A DNA stretch of 15,402 bases from UBA4656 sp002405525 (GCA_036723735.1 DAIMGT010000084.1:1-15402); one strand, 5' to 3'. Counted from the stretch's first letter, positions 1 through 6,684 are shown. The notes: generated from the letters alone by a model not told the origin. Numbers and translations: made by a program.

Positions 1-1
1 C

Positions 2-604
2 CTCTACTGTACCCCCCCCTATCCGCCCCACCCCACTGCCCTCCGCCGGCGCGCGTTTGCGGTGCTGCGCGGCGGCGCGGTGCTGGTGCTGTACCGCGAC
101 ATGCCGGCCGACACGTCGCGACGCCGCGAGCAGGCGGCGATGCTGTGCGCCGTCTGCGCCGCTCGCGGCGTCGCCTTGCTGGTCAACGACGACGTGGCAC
201 TGGCCGCTGCGGTGGGTGCGGCCGGCGTGCATCTCGGCGAGGACGACGGATCGATCGCGCACGCGCGGGGCGCGCTGGGACCCGGCGCGATCGTCGGCGT
301 GTCCTGCTACGACGACCTCGCGCGCGCGCAGGCGCTGGCCGCGCAAGGCGCCGACTATCTGGCCTTCGGCGCCTTCTTCCCCACCGCGACCAAGCCCCTC
401 ACGCGCCGCGCGACGCCCGCGCTGCTGCGCGAGGCGGCGCGATTCGGCCTGCCGCGGGTGGCGATCGGCGGCATCACGCCGGACAAGGCGCCACCGCTGG
501 TCGCCGCCGGCGCCGACCTGCTGGCCGCGGTCGGCGCACTGGCGGAGGCTGCCGATCCGGAGGAACTGGCGCGACGCTTCGCCACGTTCTACTTGGCCGC
601 CTGA
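2..604 (+). CDS. thiE: Thiamine-phosphate synthase ThiE (5'-partial)
   Basis: ThiE joins HMP-pyrophosphate and thiazole phosphate to make thiamine phosphate in the cytoplasm. The reading frame is open from the window edge to a TGA at 602-604, so the start lies outside; a GTG at 62 would be internal to the fold. Visible family motifs, in order: VNDDVALA (phosphate/Mg region), GVHLGEDD, GVSCYDD, FGAFFPTATKP with the conserved Thr/Lys loop, and AIGGITPD near the C terminus, followed by the last helix. This is a TIM-barrel TMP synthase of the usual length apart from the missing N terminus. Oddities: the family's QYRDK diphosphate-binding motif reads LYRDM here, and the first ~55 bases are C-rich and translate to an atypical proline-rich string where a GLYxITPD-like strand is expected. 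Sequencing or assembly error at a contig end is a likely cause. It is convergent with rhlE. Confidence 0.85.
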   Translation, partial: LYCTPPYPPHPTALRRRAFAVLRGGAVLVLYRDMPADTSRRREQAAMLCAVCAARGVALLVNDDVALAAAVGAAGVHLGEDDGSIAHARGALGPGAIVGVSCYDDLARAQALAAQGADYLAFGAFFPTATKPLTRRATPALLREAARFGLPRVAIGGITPDKAPPLVAAGADLLAAVGALAEAADPEELARRFATFYLAA

Positions 605-697
605 GCGGCCCGCAAACGCCGGCCGCCGGCGCAGCCGGGTCCCCGCGACCCAGGCAAATGCTTCCGCCAGCCTTGTGCGAGGCGCTTCATCGCCGAT

Positions 698-726
698 GGC
701 CCTGCGCAAGCATCTTCCGCAGGGCC
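698..726. terminator. Hairpin between convergent thiE and rhlE
   Basis: Perfect 9-bp inverted repeat GGCCCTGCG (698-706) and CGCAGGGCC (718-726) with an 11-nt loop, placed 94 bases after the thiE stop and 19 bases after the rhlE stop. It could serve both convergent transcripts. There is no T tract on either side, so a classical intrinsic terminator is not shown. An alternative shorter pairing GCAAGC (706-711) with GCTTGC (727-732) is also possible. Confidence 0.4.
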
Positions 727-744
727 GCTTGCTGCTCCGGGGCC

Positions 745-2187
745 TCAGCGGCCCCAGGTCATCGGCTTCGGCCCGCCAGGGTGCTGGGGCTCGCGGCGGC
801 CCGGTCGGCCGTCATCGGTCAGCCGCGGGCGACCGCCGCCGTGGGCGCCGCGCGAGGCACCGGGCTTGCCCTTGCCGTGAGCAGGCTTGCCCGCGCCATG
901 GGTCGACTTGCCATGGACATGTGACGCGCCGCCATGGGCCGGCTTACCGTGCGCGGCCCGCCCCTGTCCCTGCGGACGCGCACCGCGCTGCGGCGGCTTC
1001 TGCACCGGGCGCGCATTGCCGGCGGCGCCGGTGAGCGCCAGCGGGCTCGATGGTTCATAGCCCGGCACGGTTTCCTGCGCGATTTCGCGCCCGAGCAGGC
1101 GCTGGATGTCGCGCAGCAGGCCGGTCTCGTCGTGGCTGACCAGCGACACGGCGTGACCGTCGGCGCCGTTGCGGCCGGTGCGGCCGATGCGGTGTACGTA
1201 GTCTTCCGCGACCATCGGCAGGTCGTGGTTGATCACCAGCGGCAACTGGTCGATGTCGATGCCGCGCGCGGCGATGTCGGTGGCCACCAGCACGGTGATC
1301 GCGCCGTTCTTGAAGTCACCCAGCGCGCGGGTGCGCGCGCCCTGGCTCTTGTTGCCGTGGATGGCGGCCGCACGCACGCCGAACTGCACGAGGTGCTTCA
1401 CCAGCTTGTCAGCGCCGTGCTTGGTGCGCGAAAAGACCAGCGTCTGGCGGCGGCTGTCGGCGGCCAGCAGGTGCAGCAGCAGGTCTTTCTTGCGCGCGGC
1501 ATCGACCGGATGCACGCGGTGCTCGATCGCGGTCGCCGCGCTGTTGCGGCGCGCGACCTGCACCTCGACCGGCTCGCGCATGAACTGCCGCGCGAGGTCC
1601 TTGATCGGGTCGGCGAAGGTGGCCGAGAACAGCAAGGTCTGGCGGCGCTGCTTGGGCAGCACGGCAAGGATCTTCTTCAGCTGCGGCAGGAAGCCCATGT
1701 CGAGCATGCGGTCGGCTTCGTCGAGCACCAGGGCCTCGACGTGGCCGAGGTCGACGCCGCGCCGCTCGAGGTGGTCGATCAGCCGGCCCGGGGTGGCGAC
1801 CAGGATGTCGACGCCGCGGCGCAGGATGTCGATCTGCGGGCCCATGCCGACGCCGCCGAACACCACCGCGCTGCTCACGCCGCAGTAGCGGCCGTAGGCG
1901 CGGATGCTGTCGTGCACTTGCGCGGCGAGTTCGCGGGTCGGGGTGAGGATCAGCGCGCGGAAGCGCTTGGCGTCGGCCGGCCGCTTGCCGTCCGGATAAA
2001 GCCGGTGCAGCAGCGGCAGTGCGAATGCAGCCGTCTTGCCGGTGCCGGTCTGCGCGCCAGCCAGCAGGTCGTGGCCGGCCAGCACCAGCGGGATCGCGTC
2101 GCGCTGGATCGGCGTGGGTTCGGTGTAGCCCTCCTGCGAGAGGGCGCGCAGCAGGGCAGGCGAAAGCCCGAGGGTTTCGAAGGTCAT
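745..2187 (-). CDS. rhlE: DEAD-box ATP-dependent RNA helicase, RhlE type
   Basis: Cytoplasmic ATP-dependent RNA helicase of 480 aa, expected to unwind or remodel short RNA duplexes in ribosome maturation and RNA decay. Motifs in order: Q motif with the upstream aromatic F3 and PTPIQ (to about 28), AQTGTGKT (45-52, Walker A), PTRELA (83-88), TPGR (132-135), DEAD (156-159), SAT (188-190), ARGID (307-311) and HRIGRTGR (332-339). The C-terminal tail from about residue 390 is low complexity, rich in Gly, His, Lys and Pro with repeated HGK/AHG units, and is probably disordered and RNA-binding. The ATG at 2187 is chosen because the Q motif begins at residue 3 and GGAG (2198-2195) sits 7 nt upstream. 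The frame stays open upstream to 2394, but that extension looks non-coding. rhlE is the best family match; other DEAD-box paralogues are possible. Confidence 0.92.
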   Translation of the reverse strand: MTFETLGLSPALLRALSQEGYTEPTPIQRDAIPLVLAGHDLLAGAQTGTGKTAAFALPLLHRLYPDGKRPADAKRFRALILTPTRELAAQVHDSIRAYGRYCGVSSAVVFGGVGMGPQIDILRRGVDILVATPGRLIDHLERRGVDLGHVEALVLDEADRMLDMGFLPQLKKILAVLPKQRRQTLLFSATFADPIKDLARQFMREPVEVQVARRNSAATAIEHRVHPVDAARKKDLLLHLLAADSRRQTLVFSRTKHGADKLVKHLVQFGVRAAAIHGNKSQGARTRALGDFKNGAITVLVATDIAARGIDIDQLPLVINHDLPMVAEDYVHRIGRTGRNGADGHAVSLVSHDETGLLRDIQRLLGREIAQETVPGYEPSSPLALTGAAGNARPVQKPPQRGARPQGQGRAAHGKPAHGGASHVHGKSTHGAGKPAHGKGKPGASRGAHGGGRPRLTDDGRPGRREPQHPGGPKPMTWGR

Positions 2188-2580
2188 GGCGATGCTCCAG
2201 TGACCACGGAACGGGCATGACCCCGTCAGTGGCTTTCTCCCGGAGCGTTCCCGCCCCCGCGTGATGCGGGGAAACCGCGCTGCAGGCGAATCGATGGTCG
2301 GATACCGCCGGACGGCGGCATAGGTTCCGGCTCGTTGGGACCGCCGGGCGGCGGGGCCGGCGGGACGCGGATCCATCGGGATCGCGACCGCCAAGACCTG
2401 GGGCTGCGCACCGCGCGGCGCAGGGCTACGAGGTGCTCGGCTTCCGGTGGGAATTCCTGCGCAGATCCGCAGCGAGCCCGACTACTGTACCGGCGAATGC
2501 CTGAACGCGCACCTGAACGGTGGTCGGAATACCGCTGCCCCCGCGCCGGCGGGCGATGAGGGGGCGCCCGCCGACGCACG
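2188..2580. other. Gene-free stretch upstream of rhlE
   Basis: These 393 bases lie between rhlE and the small RHH-like gene, both on the minus strand. I see no convincing coding sequence on either strand; the open frames here give arginine/proline-rich shadow proteins. On the minus strand it would carry the rhlE promoter and a long leader. Two short inverted repeats fall near rhlE: CCCCGC (2255-2260) with GCGGGG (2266-2271) around a 5-nt loop, and ACGGG with CCCGT around 2211-2226. I could not identify a good -35/-10 pair, a known riboswitch or an sRNA. Confidence 0.5.
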
Positions 2581-2871
2581 TCAGCGGCCAGGCCCGCGCC
2601 TCCCCGACCCGAACGGCTTATCGCTTTCGGGCAGATCCTCGAACGCCGCGAGCGCCTTGCGGAAGGCGTCGCTCTCGTCCGGCGCCCGGGTACCGCCGAG
2701 GCGCGCGATATCGCGCACGAGAGGTTGCGCGGCCGCATCCCCGCCCTCTCCCAGCCCCTGTCGGACCATCAGGATGATGAGTTCGCCGATCGACACGTTG
2801 CGCTCGCAGGCGACCTCCTGGATGCACTCTGCAAGCGCACGGTCGATGCCGCGGAGCAGGAAATCGGGCAC
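2581..2871 (-). CDS. Small ribbon-helix-helix-like protein (hypothetical)
   Basis: This 96-aa reading frame has the strong G/C third-position pattern of real genes. The N terminus (MPDFLLRGIDRAL, then a helix and NVSIGELIILMVRQGLG by residue 41) looks like a ribbon-helix-helix fold: a short beta strand, then two helices, as in FitA/Arc-type antitoxins and small DNA-binding proteins. The C-terminal half (about 42-96) is acidic and then basic, with no recognised domain. No toxin gene is adjacent: ampG is divergent and rhlE lies 393 bases downstream. The GTG at 2871 is the first candidate start; no clear ribosome-binding site precedes it, and the frame stays open upstream without an ATG, so the start is uncertain. 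The RHH assignment comes from pattern recognition only. It may be an orphan regulator. Confidence 0.55.
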   Translation of the reverse strand: MPDFLLRGIDRALAECIQEVACERNVSIGELIILMVRQGLGEGGDAAAQPLVRDIARLGGTRAPDESDAFRKALAAFEDLPESDKPFGSGRRGPGR

Positions 2872-3042
2872 GGTGCGCGGTCCGCGGAATGTCGAGCGGA
2901 ATGCCAGGGAGCCTCTGCAGAAGCATCCACATCTGCGTTGTTTCCGTGCGCGTCCGCACCAGGGCGGGCGCCGCCGGGCGGCTGTGACGGCAGGCCGCGG
3001 GACCCGCCCGCGATCCGCCCCGAATCGCCCTGCCGCTGCCGC

Positions 3043-3055
3043 TACGATGCGCGCA
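3043..3055 (+). promoter_or_regulatory. Candidate -10 element giving a leaderless ampG mRNA
   Basis: TACGAT at 3043-3048 resembles a sigma-70 -10 box (TAtAAT). It ends 6 bases before the ampG ATG, so transcription would begin at or next to the start codon. No Shine-Dalgarno sequence precedes the ATG, which fits a leaderless message. No good -35 hexamer is visible at the expected spacing. Confidence 0.35.
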
Positions 3056-4365
3056 TGACCCGCCCCGCCACCGGCTGGCGCGCGCGCCTGCCCGCCGCCC
3101 TTCGCCCCTTTGTCGAGCGCGCCCCGCTGGGGGCGCTCCTGCTCGGCATGTCGTCGGGCTTTCCCTACGCGATGATCGGCGCCACCCTCACCACGCGGCT
3201 AGCGCAGGACGGCATCGACAAGCGCAGCGTCACCGCGTTTTCGCTCGCCTTCCTGGTCTACAACCTCAAGGTGCTGTGGGCGCCGGCGGTGGACCGTGTC
3301 CGCCTGCCGTGGATCGGCCGCCACGGCCAGCGCCGTTCGTGGCTCTGGCTGGCCGCGGCAATGGTGGCGCTGGCCTTGGCGTTCCTCGCGCTGGCAGACC
3401 CGCGCGCAAGCCTGGCGACAGTCGCCATCGCCGCGGTGCTGGTCGGTGTCGCGGGCGCGACCTTCGACATCGTGATCGACGCCTACCGCATCGAGACGCT
3501 GGAGCCGCACCAGTTGGGCACCGGCAGCGGCATGTCGCAGTACGGCTGGCGCATCGGCTCGGTGGCGGCCGGCGCGCTGGCGCTGCTGGTCGCAGCAAGC
3601 TTCGACTGGAGCACCGCCTACCTGGTGTGCGCGGTGTTCGTGCTGCCGGCGGTGGCGGCCTCGCTGTGGTTGGGCGAGCCCGTGCGTCACCGTGAGGCGC
3701 CGCACGACGCCCGGCTGCCCGGCTTCGTCGATGCGGTGGTCGCACCGCTGAAGGAGTTCTTCCTGCGCCGAGGCGCATGGCTGTTGCTGCTGTTCGTGCT
3801 GCTGCACAAGATCGGCGACACGCTCGGCCAGCTGACGCTGCGCCTGCTGCTCGATGACCTTGGCTACACCAACGAGGAGATCGCGACCTGGGACGTGGGC
3901 GTGGGCTTCTTCGCCTACCTGATCGGCATCTTCATCGGCGGGGCGATGTATGCCGGCCTGGGGCTCAAGCGCTCGCTGCTGGCGAGTCTGGTACTGATGG
4001 CGGCGAGCAACGCGTCGTTCGCGCTGCTTGCCGCGCACGGCCACAGCAACATCGGGCTGGCCGCCGCGATTGGCTTCGAGAACGTGGCCAGCGGCATCGG
4101 TGGCGTGGTGGTGGTGGCCTACCTGTCGGCGCTGTGCAACCTGTCGTTCACCGCCACCCAGTTCGCCCTGCTGTCGGCGGCGGCGTCGATCGTCGGACGC
4201 CTGATCACCGGCACCAGCGCCGGCGCGCTGATCGAAACCCTCGGCTACGTGAACTTCTACGTTCTGACCACCCTCGCCGCCCTGCCCGGCATCGTGCTGT
4301 TCGTGCTGCTGATGCGGGCGGGGCTGGCGGAGACCTCGGCGGAGACGGTCGCTCAGAGGTCGTAG
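3055..4365 (+). CDS. ampG: AmpG-family muropeptide permease (MFS)
   Basis: Inner-membrane permease of 436 aa, expected to import anhydro-muropeptides (GlcNAc-anhMurNAc peptides) from the periplasm for cell-wall recycling. The pathway also supplies the signal for AmpR-controlled beta-lactamase where present; no ampC or ampR lies in this window. Family signatures: LLLGMSSGFPYAM in TM1 (about 28-40), the LKVLWAPAVDR segment ending in the cytoplasmic loop (71-81), GRHGQRRSW (88-96), and FDIVIDAYRIE in TM5 (137-147). About 12 or more hydrophobic segments follow to the end, with the central hydrophilic loop near 210-235. The ATG at 3055 is chosen because homologues begin at the equivalent of MTxPxxGWRARL; the frame upstream to 2725 is antisense to the neighbouring gene. 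The 3' end overlaps the convergent exonuclease gene by 13 bases. Confidence 0.85.
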   Translation: MTRPATGWRARLPAALRPFVERAPLGALLLGMSSGFPYAMIGATLTTRLAQDGIDKRSVTAFSLAFLVYNLKVLWAPAVDRVRLPWIGRHGQRRSWLWLAAAMVALALAFLALADPRASLATVAIAAVLVGVAGATFDIVIDAYRIETLEPHQLGTGSGMSQYGWRIGSVAAGALALLVAASFDWSTAYLVCAVFVLPAVAASLWLGEPVRHREAPHDARLPGFVDAVVAPLKEFFLRRGAWLLLLFVLLHKIGDTLGQLTLRLLLDDLGYTNEEIATWDVGVGFFAYLIGIFIGGAMYAGLGLKRSLLASLVLMAASNASFALLAAHGHSNIGLAAAIGFENVASGIGGVVVVAYLSALCNLSFTATQFALLSAAASIVGRLITGTSAGALIETLGYVNFYVLTTLAALPGIVLFVLLMRAGLAETSAETVAQRS

Positions 4366-5120
4366 TCGATGGTCAGCGGCGCGTGGTCGGAGAACTTCTT
4401 GTCGCGGTAGACCTTGGCCGCGCGCAGTACGGGCGCCAGGTCCGGCGTCACCACGTGATAGTCGATGCGCCAACCCACGTCCTTGGCCCAGGCGTTGGCG
4501 CGGTTGGACCACCACGTGTACTCGGCCACGCCGGGCTTGAGCGTGCGGTGGGCATCCACCCAGCCGGCCTCACCGAGCACGCGGTCCATCCAGGCGCGCT
4601 CCTCCGGCAGGAAGCCGGAGTTCTTCTGGTTCGAACGCCAGTTCTTGAGGTCCAGCGGCGTGTGCGCGATGTTCCAGTCGCCGCACAGCACCCACCGGCG
4701 GCCGGAGGCGCGCCACTCGCGCATCCGTTGCAGCAGCCAGTCCATGACCTGGAACTTGAACGCCTGCCGTTCCTCGCCGGATGAGCCCGAGGGCAGGTAG
4801 AGCGAGACCACGGACAGGTCGCCGAAGCGCGCCTCCAGGTAACGCCCCTCGGCGTCGAACGGCGCCCAGCCGAGCTTGTCGATCACGGCGTCCGGCTCGC
4901 GCCTGCTGTAGACCGCGACGCCACTGTAGCCCTTGGCCTCGGCGTCGTGGAAGTGCGCGTGCCAGCCCTTGGGGAAGAAGGCCGGGTCGGTGAGCTGGTG
5001 GCGCTGCGCCTTGGTCTCCTGCAGGCAGAGCACATCGGCCTTCTGCCGCGCGAACCAGTCGAAGAAGCCCTTGTCGTTCGCGGAGCGGATGCCGTTGAGG
5101 TTGGCTGTGATGATGCGCAT
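4353..5120 (-). CDS. xthA: Exodeoxyribonuclease III-family AP endonuclease
   Basis: 255-aa member of the ExoIII/APE1 endonuclease-exonuclease-phosphatase family. It is expected to cut abasic sites and act as a 3'-5' exonuclease on duplex DNA in base excision repair. Catalytic and metal residues are visible: N7 in ANLNG, E35 in LQETK, Y108 in LYLPSG, D148 and N150 in GDWN, D220 in WRIDY and the D245-H246 pair in SDHAP. The length matches ExoIII (about 255-270 aa). The ATG at 5120 is chosen because MRIITANLNG is the family's N terminus; the open frame upstream to 5291 is spacer and repeat. It is divergent from pyrE, the position held in Pseudomonas by crc, a nuclease-dead relative. Crc, as I recall it, has lost the equivalent active-site residues, whereas all are intact here, so I call this a nuclease. 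Confidence 0.9.
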   Translation of the reverse strand: MRIITANLNGIRSANDKGFFDWFARQKADVLCLQETKAQRHQLTDPAFFPKGWHAHFHDAEAKGYSGVAVYSRREPDAVIDKLGWAPFDAEGRYLEARFGDLSVVSLYLPSGSSGEERQAFKFQVMDWLLQRMREWRASGRRWVLCGDWNIAHTPLDLKNWRSNQKNSGFLPEERAWMDRVLGEAGWVDAHRTLKPGVAEYTWWSNRANAWAKDVGWRIDYHVVTPDLAPVLRAAKVYRDKKFSDHAPLTIDYDL

Positions 5121-5151
5121 GCGAGGCTGATGGGGCGTCTGGTTCGCGAAG

Positions 5152-5178
5152 GGTGCAATGAGCGTAGCGAATTGCGCC
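5152..5178. repeat. Short palindromic element upstream of the ExoIII gene
   Basis: Arms GGTGCAAT (5152-5159) and ATTGCGCC (5171-5178) pair over 8 bases with one G-T wobble, around an 11-nt loop containing AGCGTAGCG. It lies about 30 bases upstream of the exonuclease start. The pattern GCAAT-gAGCGnAGCGa-ATTGC resembles dispersed small palindromes that I recall from several proteobacterial genomes. That family link is from memory and unverified. Confidence 0.45.
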
Positions 5179-5190
5179 GATGGCGGACGA

Positions 5191-5303
5191 GGGCCCAGGG
5201 TATAGAGGAGGCGCAGCCGGGCGGCGGGCGGCGCACCTGCGGCTGCGCTGAGTTGGGCCCAGGGCACAGGGCCCAGAGAAGCAGGTGTCACTGCTGGGCC
5301 CTG
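5191..5303. repeat. Cluster of GGGCCC palindromes and inverted repeats
   Basis: Four GGGCCC palindromes occur at 5191, 5255, 5269 and 5296. CAGGGCCCAG (5267-5276) and CTGGGCCCTG (5294-5303) form a perfect 10-bp inverted repeat around a 17-nt loop. AGGGTATAG (5197-5205) is also complementary to CTATACCCT inside the following heptamer array (5336-5344), so the whole exo/pyrE spacer can fold on itself. Confidence 0.6.
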
Positions 5304-5347
5304 AGCCCTGAGCCCTGAGCCCTGAGCCCTGAGCCCTATACCCTATA
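5299..5347. repeat. Heptamer tandem repeat: five CCCTGAG then two CCCTATA
   Basis: Seven perfect back-to-back 7-bp units: CCCTGAG from 5299 to 5333 (five copies) and CCCTATA from 5334 to 5347 (two copies), followed by CCTT. The array ends 32 bases before the pyrE start. The CCCTATA variant creates TATACC hexamers (5337-5342 and 5344-5349) that resemble a -10 box. Such simple arrays change copy number by slippage, so this is a candidate variable locus. A run of nine C (5352-5360) follows. Confidence 0.85.
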
Positions 5348-5379
5348 CCTTCCCCCCCCCTCAAACCCACGCCCCGCCG

Positions 5380-6051
5380 ATGCTCCCCCACCAACGCGCC
5401 TTCCTCGACCTCGCCCTGCGCTGCGACGTGCTGCGCTTCGGCGAGTTCATCCTCAAGTCCGGGCGCGTCAGCCCGTATTTCTTCAATGCCGGGCTGTTCA
5501 ACTCCGGGCGTGCGCTACGCGAACTGGGGCAGTCGTACGCGGCCACCGCGGTTGCCTCGGGGATCGGCTTCGACATGCTGTTCGGGCCGGCCTACAAGGG
5601 CATCGCACTGGCAGCGACGACCGCGATCGCGCTGGCCGAAGGCCATGGGCGTGACGTGCCGCTGGCCTTCAACCGCAAGGAGGCCAAGGACCACGGCGAG
5701 GCCGGGCTGCTGATCGGTGCGCCGCTGGCAGGTCGCGTGCTGATCGTGGACGACGTGATCACTGCCGGCACCTCGGTCCGCGCGTCGGTTGCCCTGATCC
5801 GCGAACACGGGGCCGCGCCCGCCGGTGTGTTGATCGCCCTCGACCGCCAGGAGCGCGGCACCGGAACGCTGTCGGCGGCCGACGAGGTCCGCCGGGACTT
5901 CGGCCTGCCGGTGGCGGCGATCGCGGGCGTGGACGAATTGCTGCAGTTTACGGCCGAGCGGCCAGGGCTCGTTCAGCACCGCGAAGCGCTGCTCCGGTAT
6001 CGTTTGCGTCATGGAAGCGACGCCTTGCTGCGTCCGACGGAGATCCCATGA
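5380..6051 (+). CDS. pyrE: Orotate phosphoribosyltransferase
   Basis: Cytoplasmic enzyme of de novo pyrimidine synthesis that joins orotate and PRPP to form orotidine 5'-phosphate and pyrophosphate. The 223-aa protein has the family features: LKSGRVSPYFFNAG (25-38, orotate/PRPP-binding strand and loop), GPAYKGI (69-75), the catalytic flexible loop NRKEAKDHGE (98-107), and the PRPP-binding signature VLIVDDVITAGTS (120-132). The ATG at 5380 is supported by the N-terminal FLDLALRCDVLRFGEF alignment to other PyrE proteins; no Shine-Dalgarno sequence precedes it. It is about ten residues longer at the C terminus than E. coli PyrE. Its TGA overlaps the next gene's ATG as ATGA, suggesting co-transcription. 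The spacer to the divergent exonuclease gene holds the heptamer array and C tract. Confidence 0.95.
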   Translation: MLPHQRAFLDLALRCDVLRFGEFILKSGRVSPYFFNAGLFNSGRALRELGQSYAATAVASGIGFDMLFGPAYKGIALAATTAIALAEGHGRDVPLAFNRKEAKDHGEAGLLIGAPLAGRVLIVDDVITAGTSVRASVALIREHGAAPAGVLIALDRQERGTGTLSAADEVRRDFGLPVAAIAGVDELLQFTAERPGLVQHREALLRYRLRHGSDALLRPTEIP

Positions 6052-6674
6052 AGTCCATGCTGGCTGTTTTCGCCGTCGTCATGCTGGCCACTGCCTGGTC
6101 CGCGTCGGCGCAGAAGATCTACAAGTGCACCAACGAAAAGGGCGAGATCTACTACACCCAGGCCTACGATCCGGTTCGCTGCGCGGGCGGCGGTGCACAG
6201 CTGAACGAGCAGGGCGTCGAGGTTCGACGGATCGACCGCATCAAGACGCCGGAGGAGCTCGCAACCGAGGCTGCGGCCGAGAAGTCCCGCGCCGAGGCCG
6301 AGCGGCTGGCGGCCGAGCAGCGCGAGGCCGACCGTATCCTGCTCAGCGCCTACGCGAACGAGGACGACATCAAGCGCGCGCACGCCCAGCGGATGCAGAT
6401 GATCGACACCGAGATCCAGACCGCGAAGCTCCAGCTGACAAGCCTGCAGGCGAAGCTGGCCGAACTGCTGGCGGTCGCCGCGGAGTCCGAACGCGCCAAC
6501 AGCCCGGTTCCGGAGAGTATCGCCAGCCAGATCGAAAACGTCCGTCGTCAGATCGGCGGTCAGAATGAAAACATCACCCGCAGCGAGACCGAGCGCGTGA
6601 CGGGCACCGCCGAATTCGAGTCGACGATCGCGCGCTATCGCGAACTGGTGGCCGCCCAGAGGGCGCGGATGTAG
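6048..6674 (+). CDS. Exported DUF4124 / coiled-coil protein
   Basis: 208-aa protein of unknown function. Residues 1-21 form a signal peptide (MKSMLAVFAVVMLATAWSASA, with an ASA cleavage site before Q22). The DUF4124 motif follows: KIYKCTNEKGEIYYTQ and then DPVRCAGGG, with Cys27 and Cys45 available to form a disulfide in the periplasm. From about residue 68 to the end it is charged and Ala/Glu/Arg/Gln-rich with heptad-like spacing, predicting a long coiled coil broken near the NSPVPES turn (151-157). The ATG overlaps the pyrE stop (ATGA), and GGAG at 6039-6042 lies 5 nt upstream, a good ribosome-binding site that fixes the start. It is convergent with mgtE, with only 10 bases between stops. 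A periplasmic or envelope role is inferred from the signal peptide alone. Confidence 0.85.
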   Translation: MKSMLAVFAVVMLATAWSASAQKIYKCTNEKGEIYYTQAYDPVRCAGGGAQLNEQGVEVRRIDRIKTPEELATEAAAEKSRAEAERLAAEQREADRILLSAYANEDDIKRAHAQRMQMIDTEIQTAKLQLTSLQAKLAELLAVAAESERANSPVPESIASQIENVRRQIGGQNENITRSETERVTGTAEFESTIARYRELVAAQRARM

Positions 6675-6684
6675 GCCACCGCGG

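Noticed and set aside
605..744. A possible small RNA or tRNA between thiE and rhlE
   Set aside because: Only a simple hairpin is present; no cloverleaf, conserved T-loop or promoter was seen.
934..2220. A 428-codon plus-strand frame opposite rhlE
   Set aside because: It is a shadow of the helicase; no motif is visible, and the composition is repetitive Ala/Val/Gln/His.
2581..2871. The RHH-like gene as half of a toxin-antitoxin module
   Set aside because: No toxin-like frame (PIN, RelE or similar) is adjacent on the same strand.
2447..3058. A plus-strand frame of about 200 codons through the rhlE-ampG spacer
   Set aside because: No domain or plausible start context is visible, and it overlaps the better-supported RHH-like gene on the other strand.
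3199..4515. A long minus-strand frame opposite ampG
   Set aside because: It has Gln/His/Arg-rich shadow composition, while ampG membrane segments are unmistakable on the plus strand.
5299..5347. The heptamer array as a CRISPR
   Set aside because: Units are 7 bp, directly adjacent and without spacers, and no cas gene is present.
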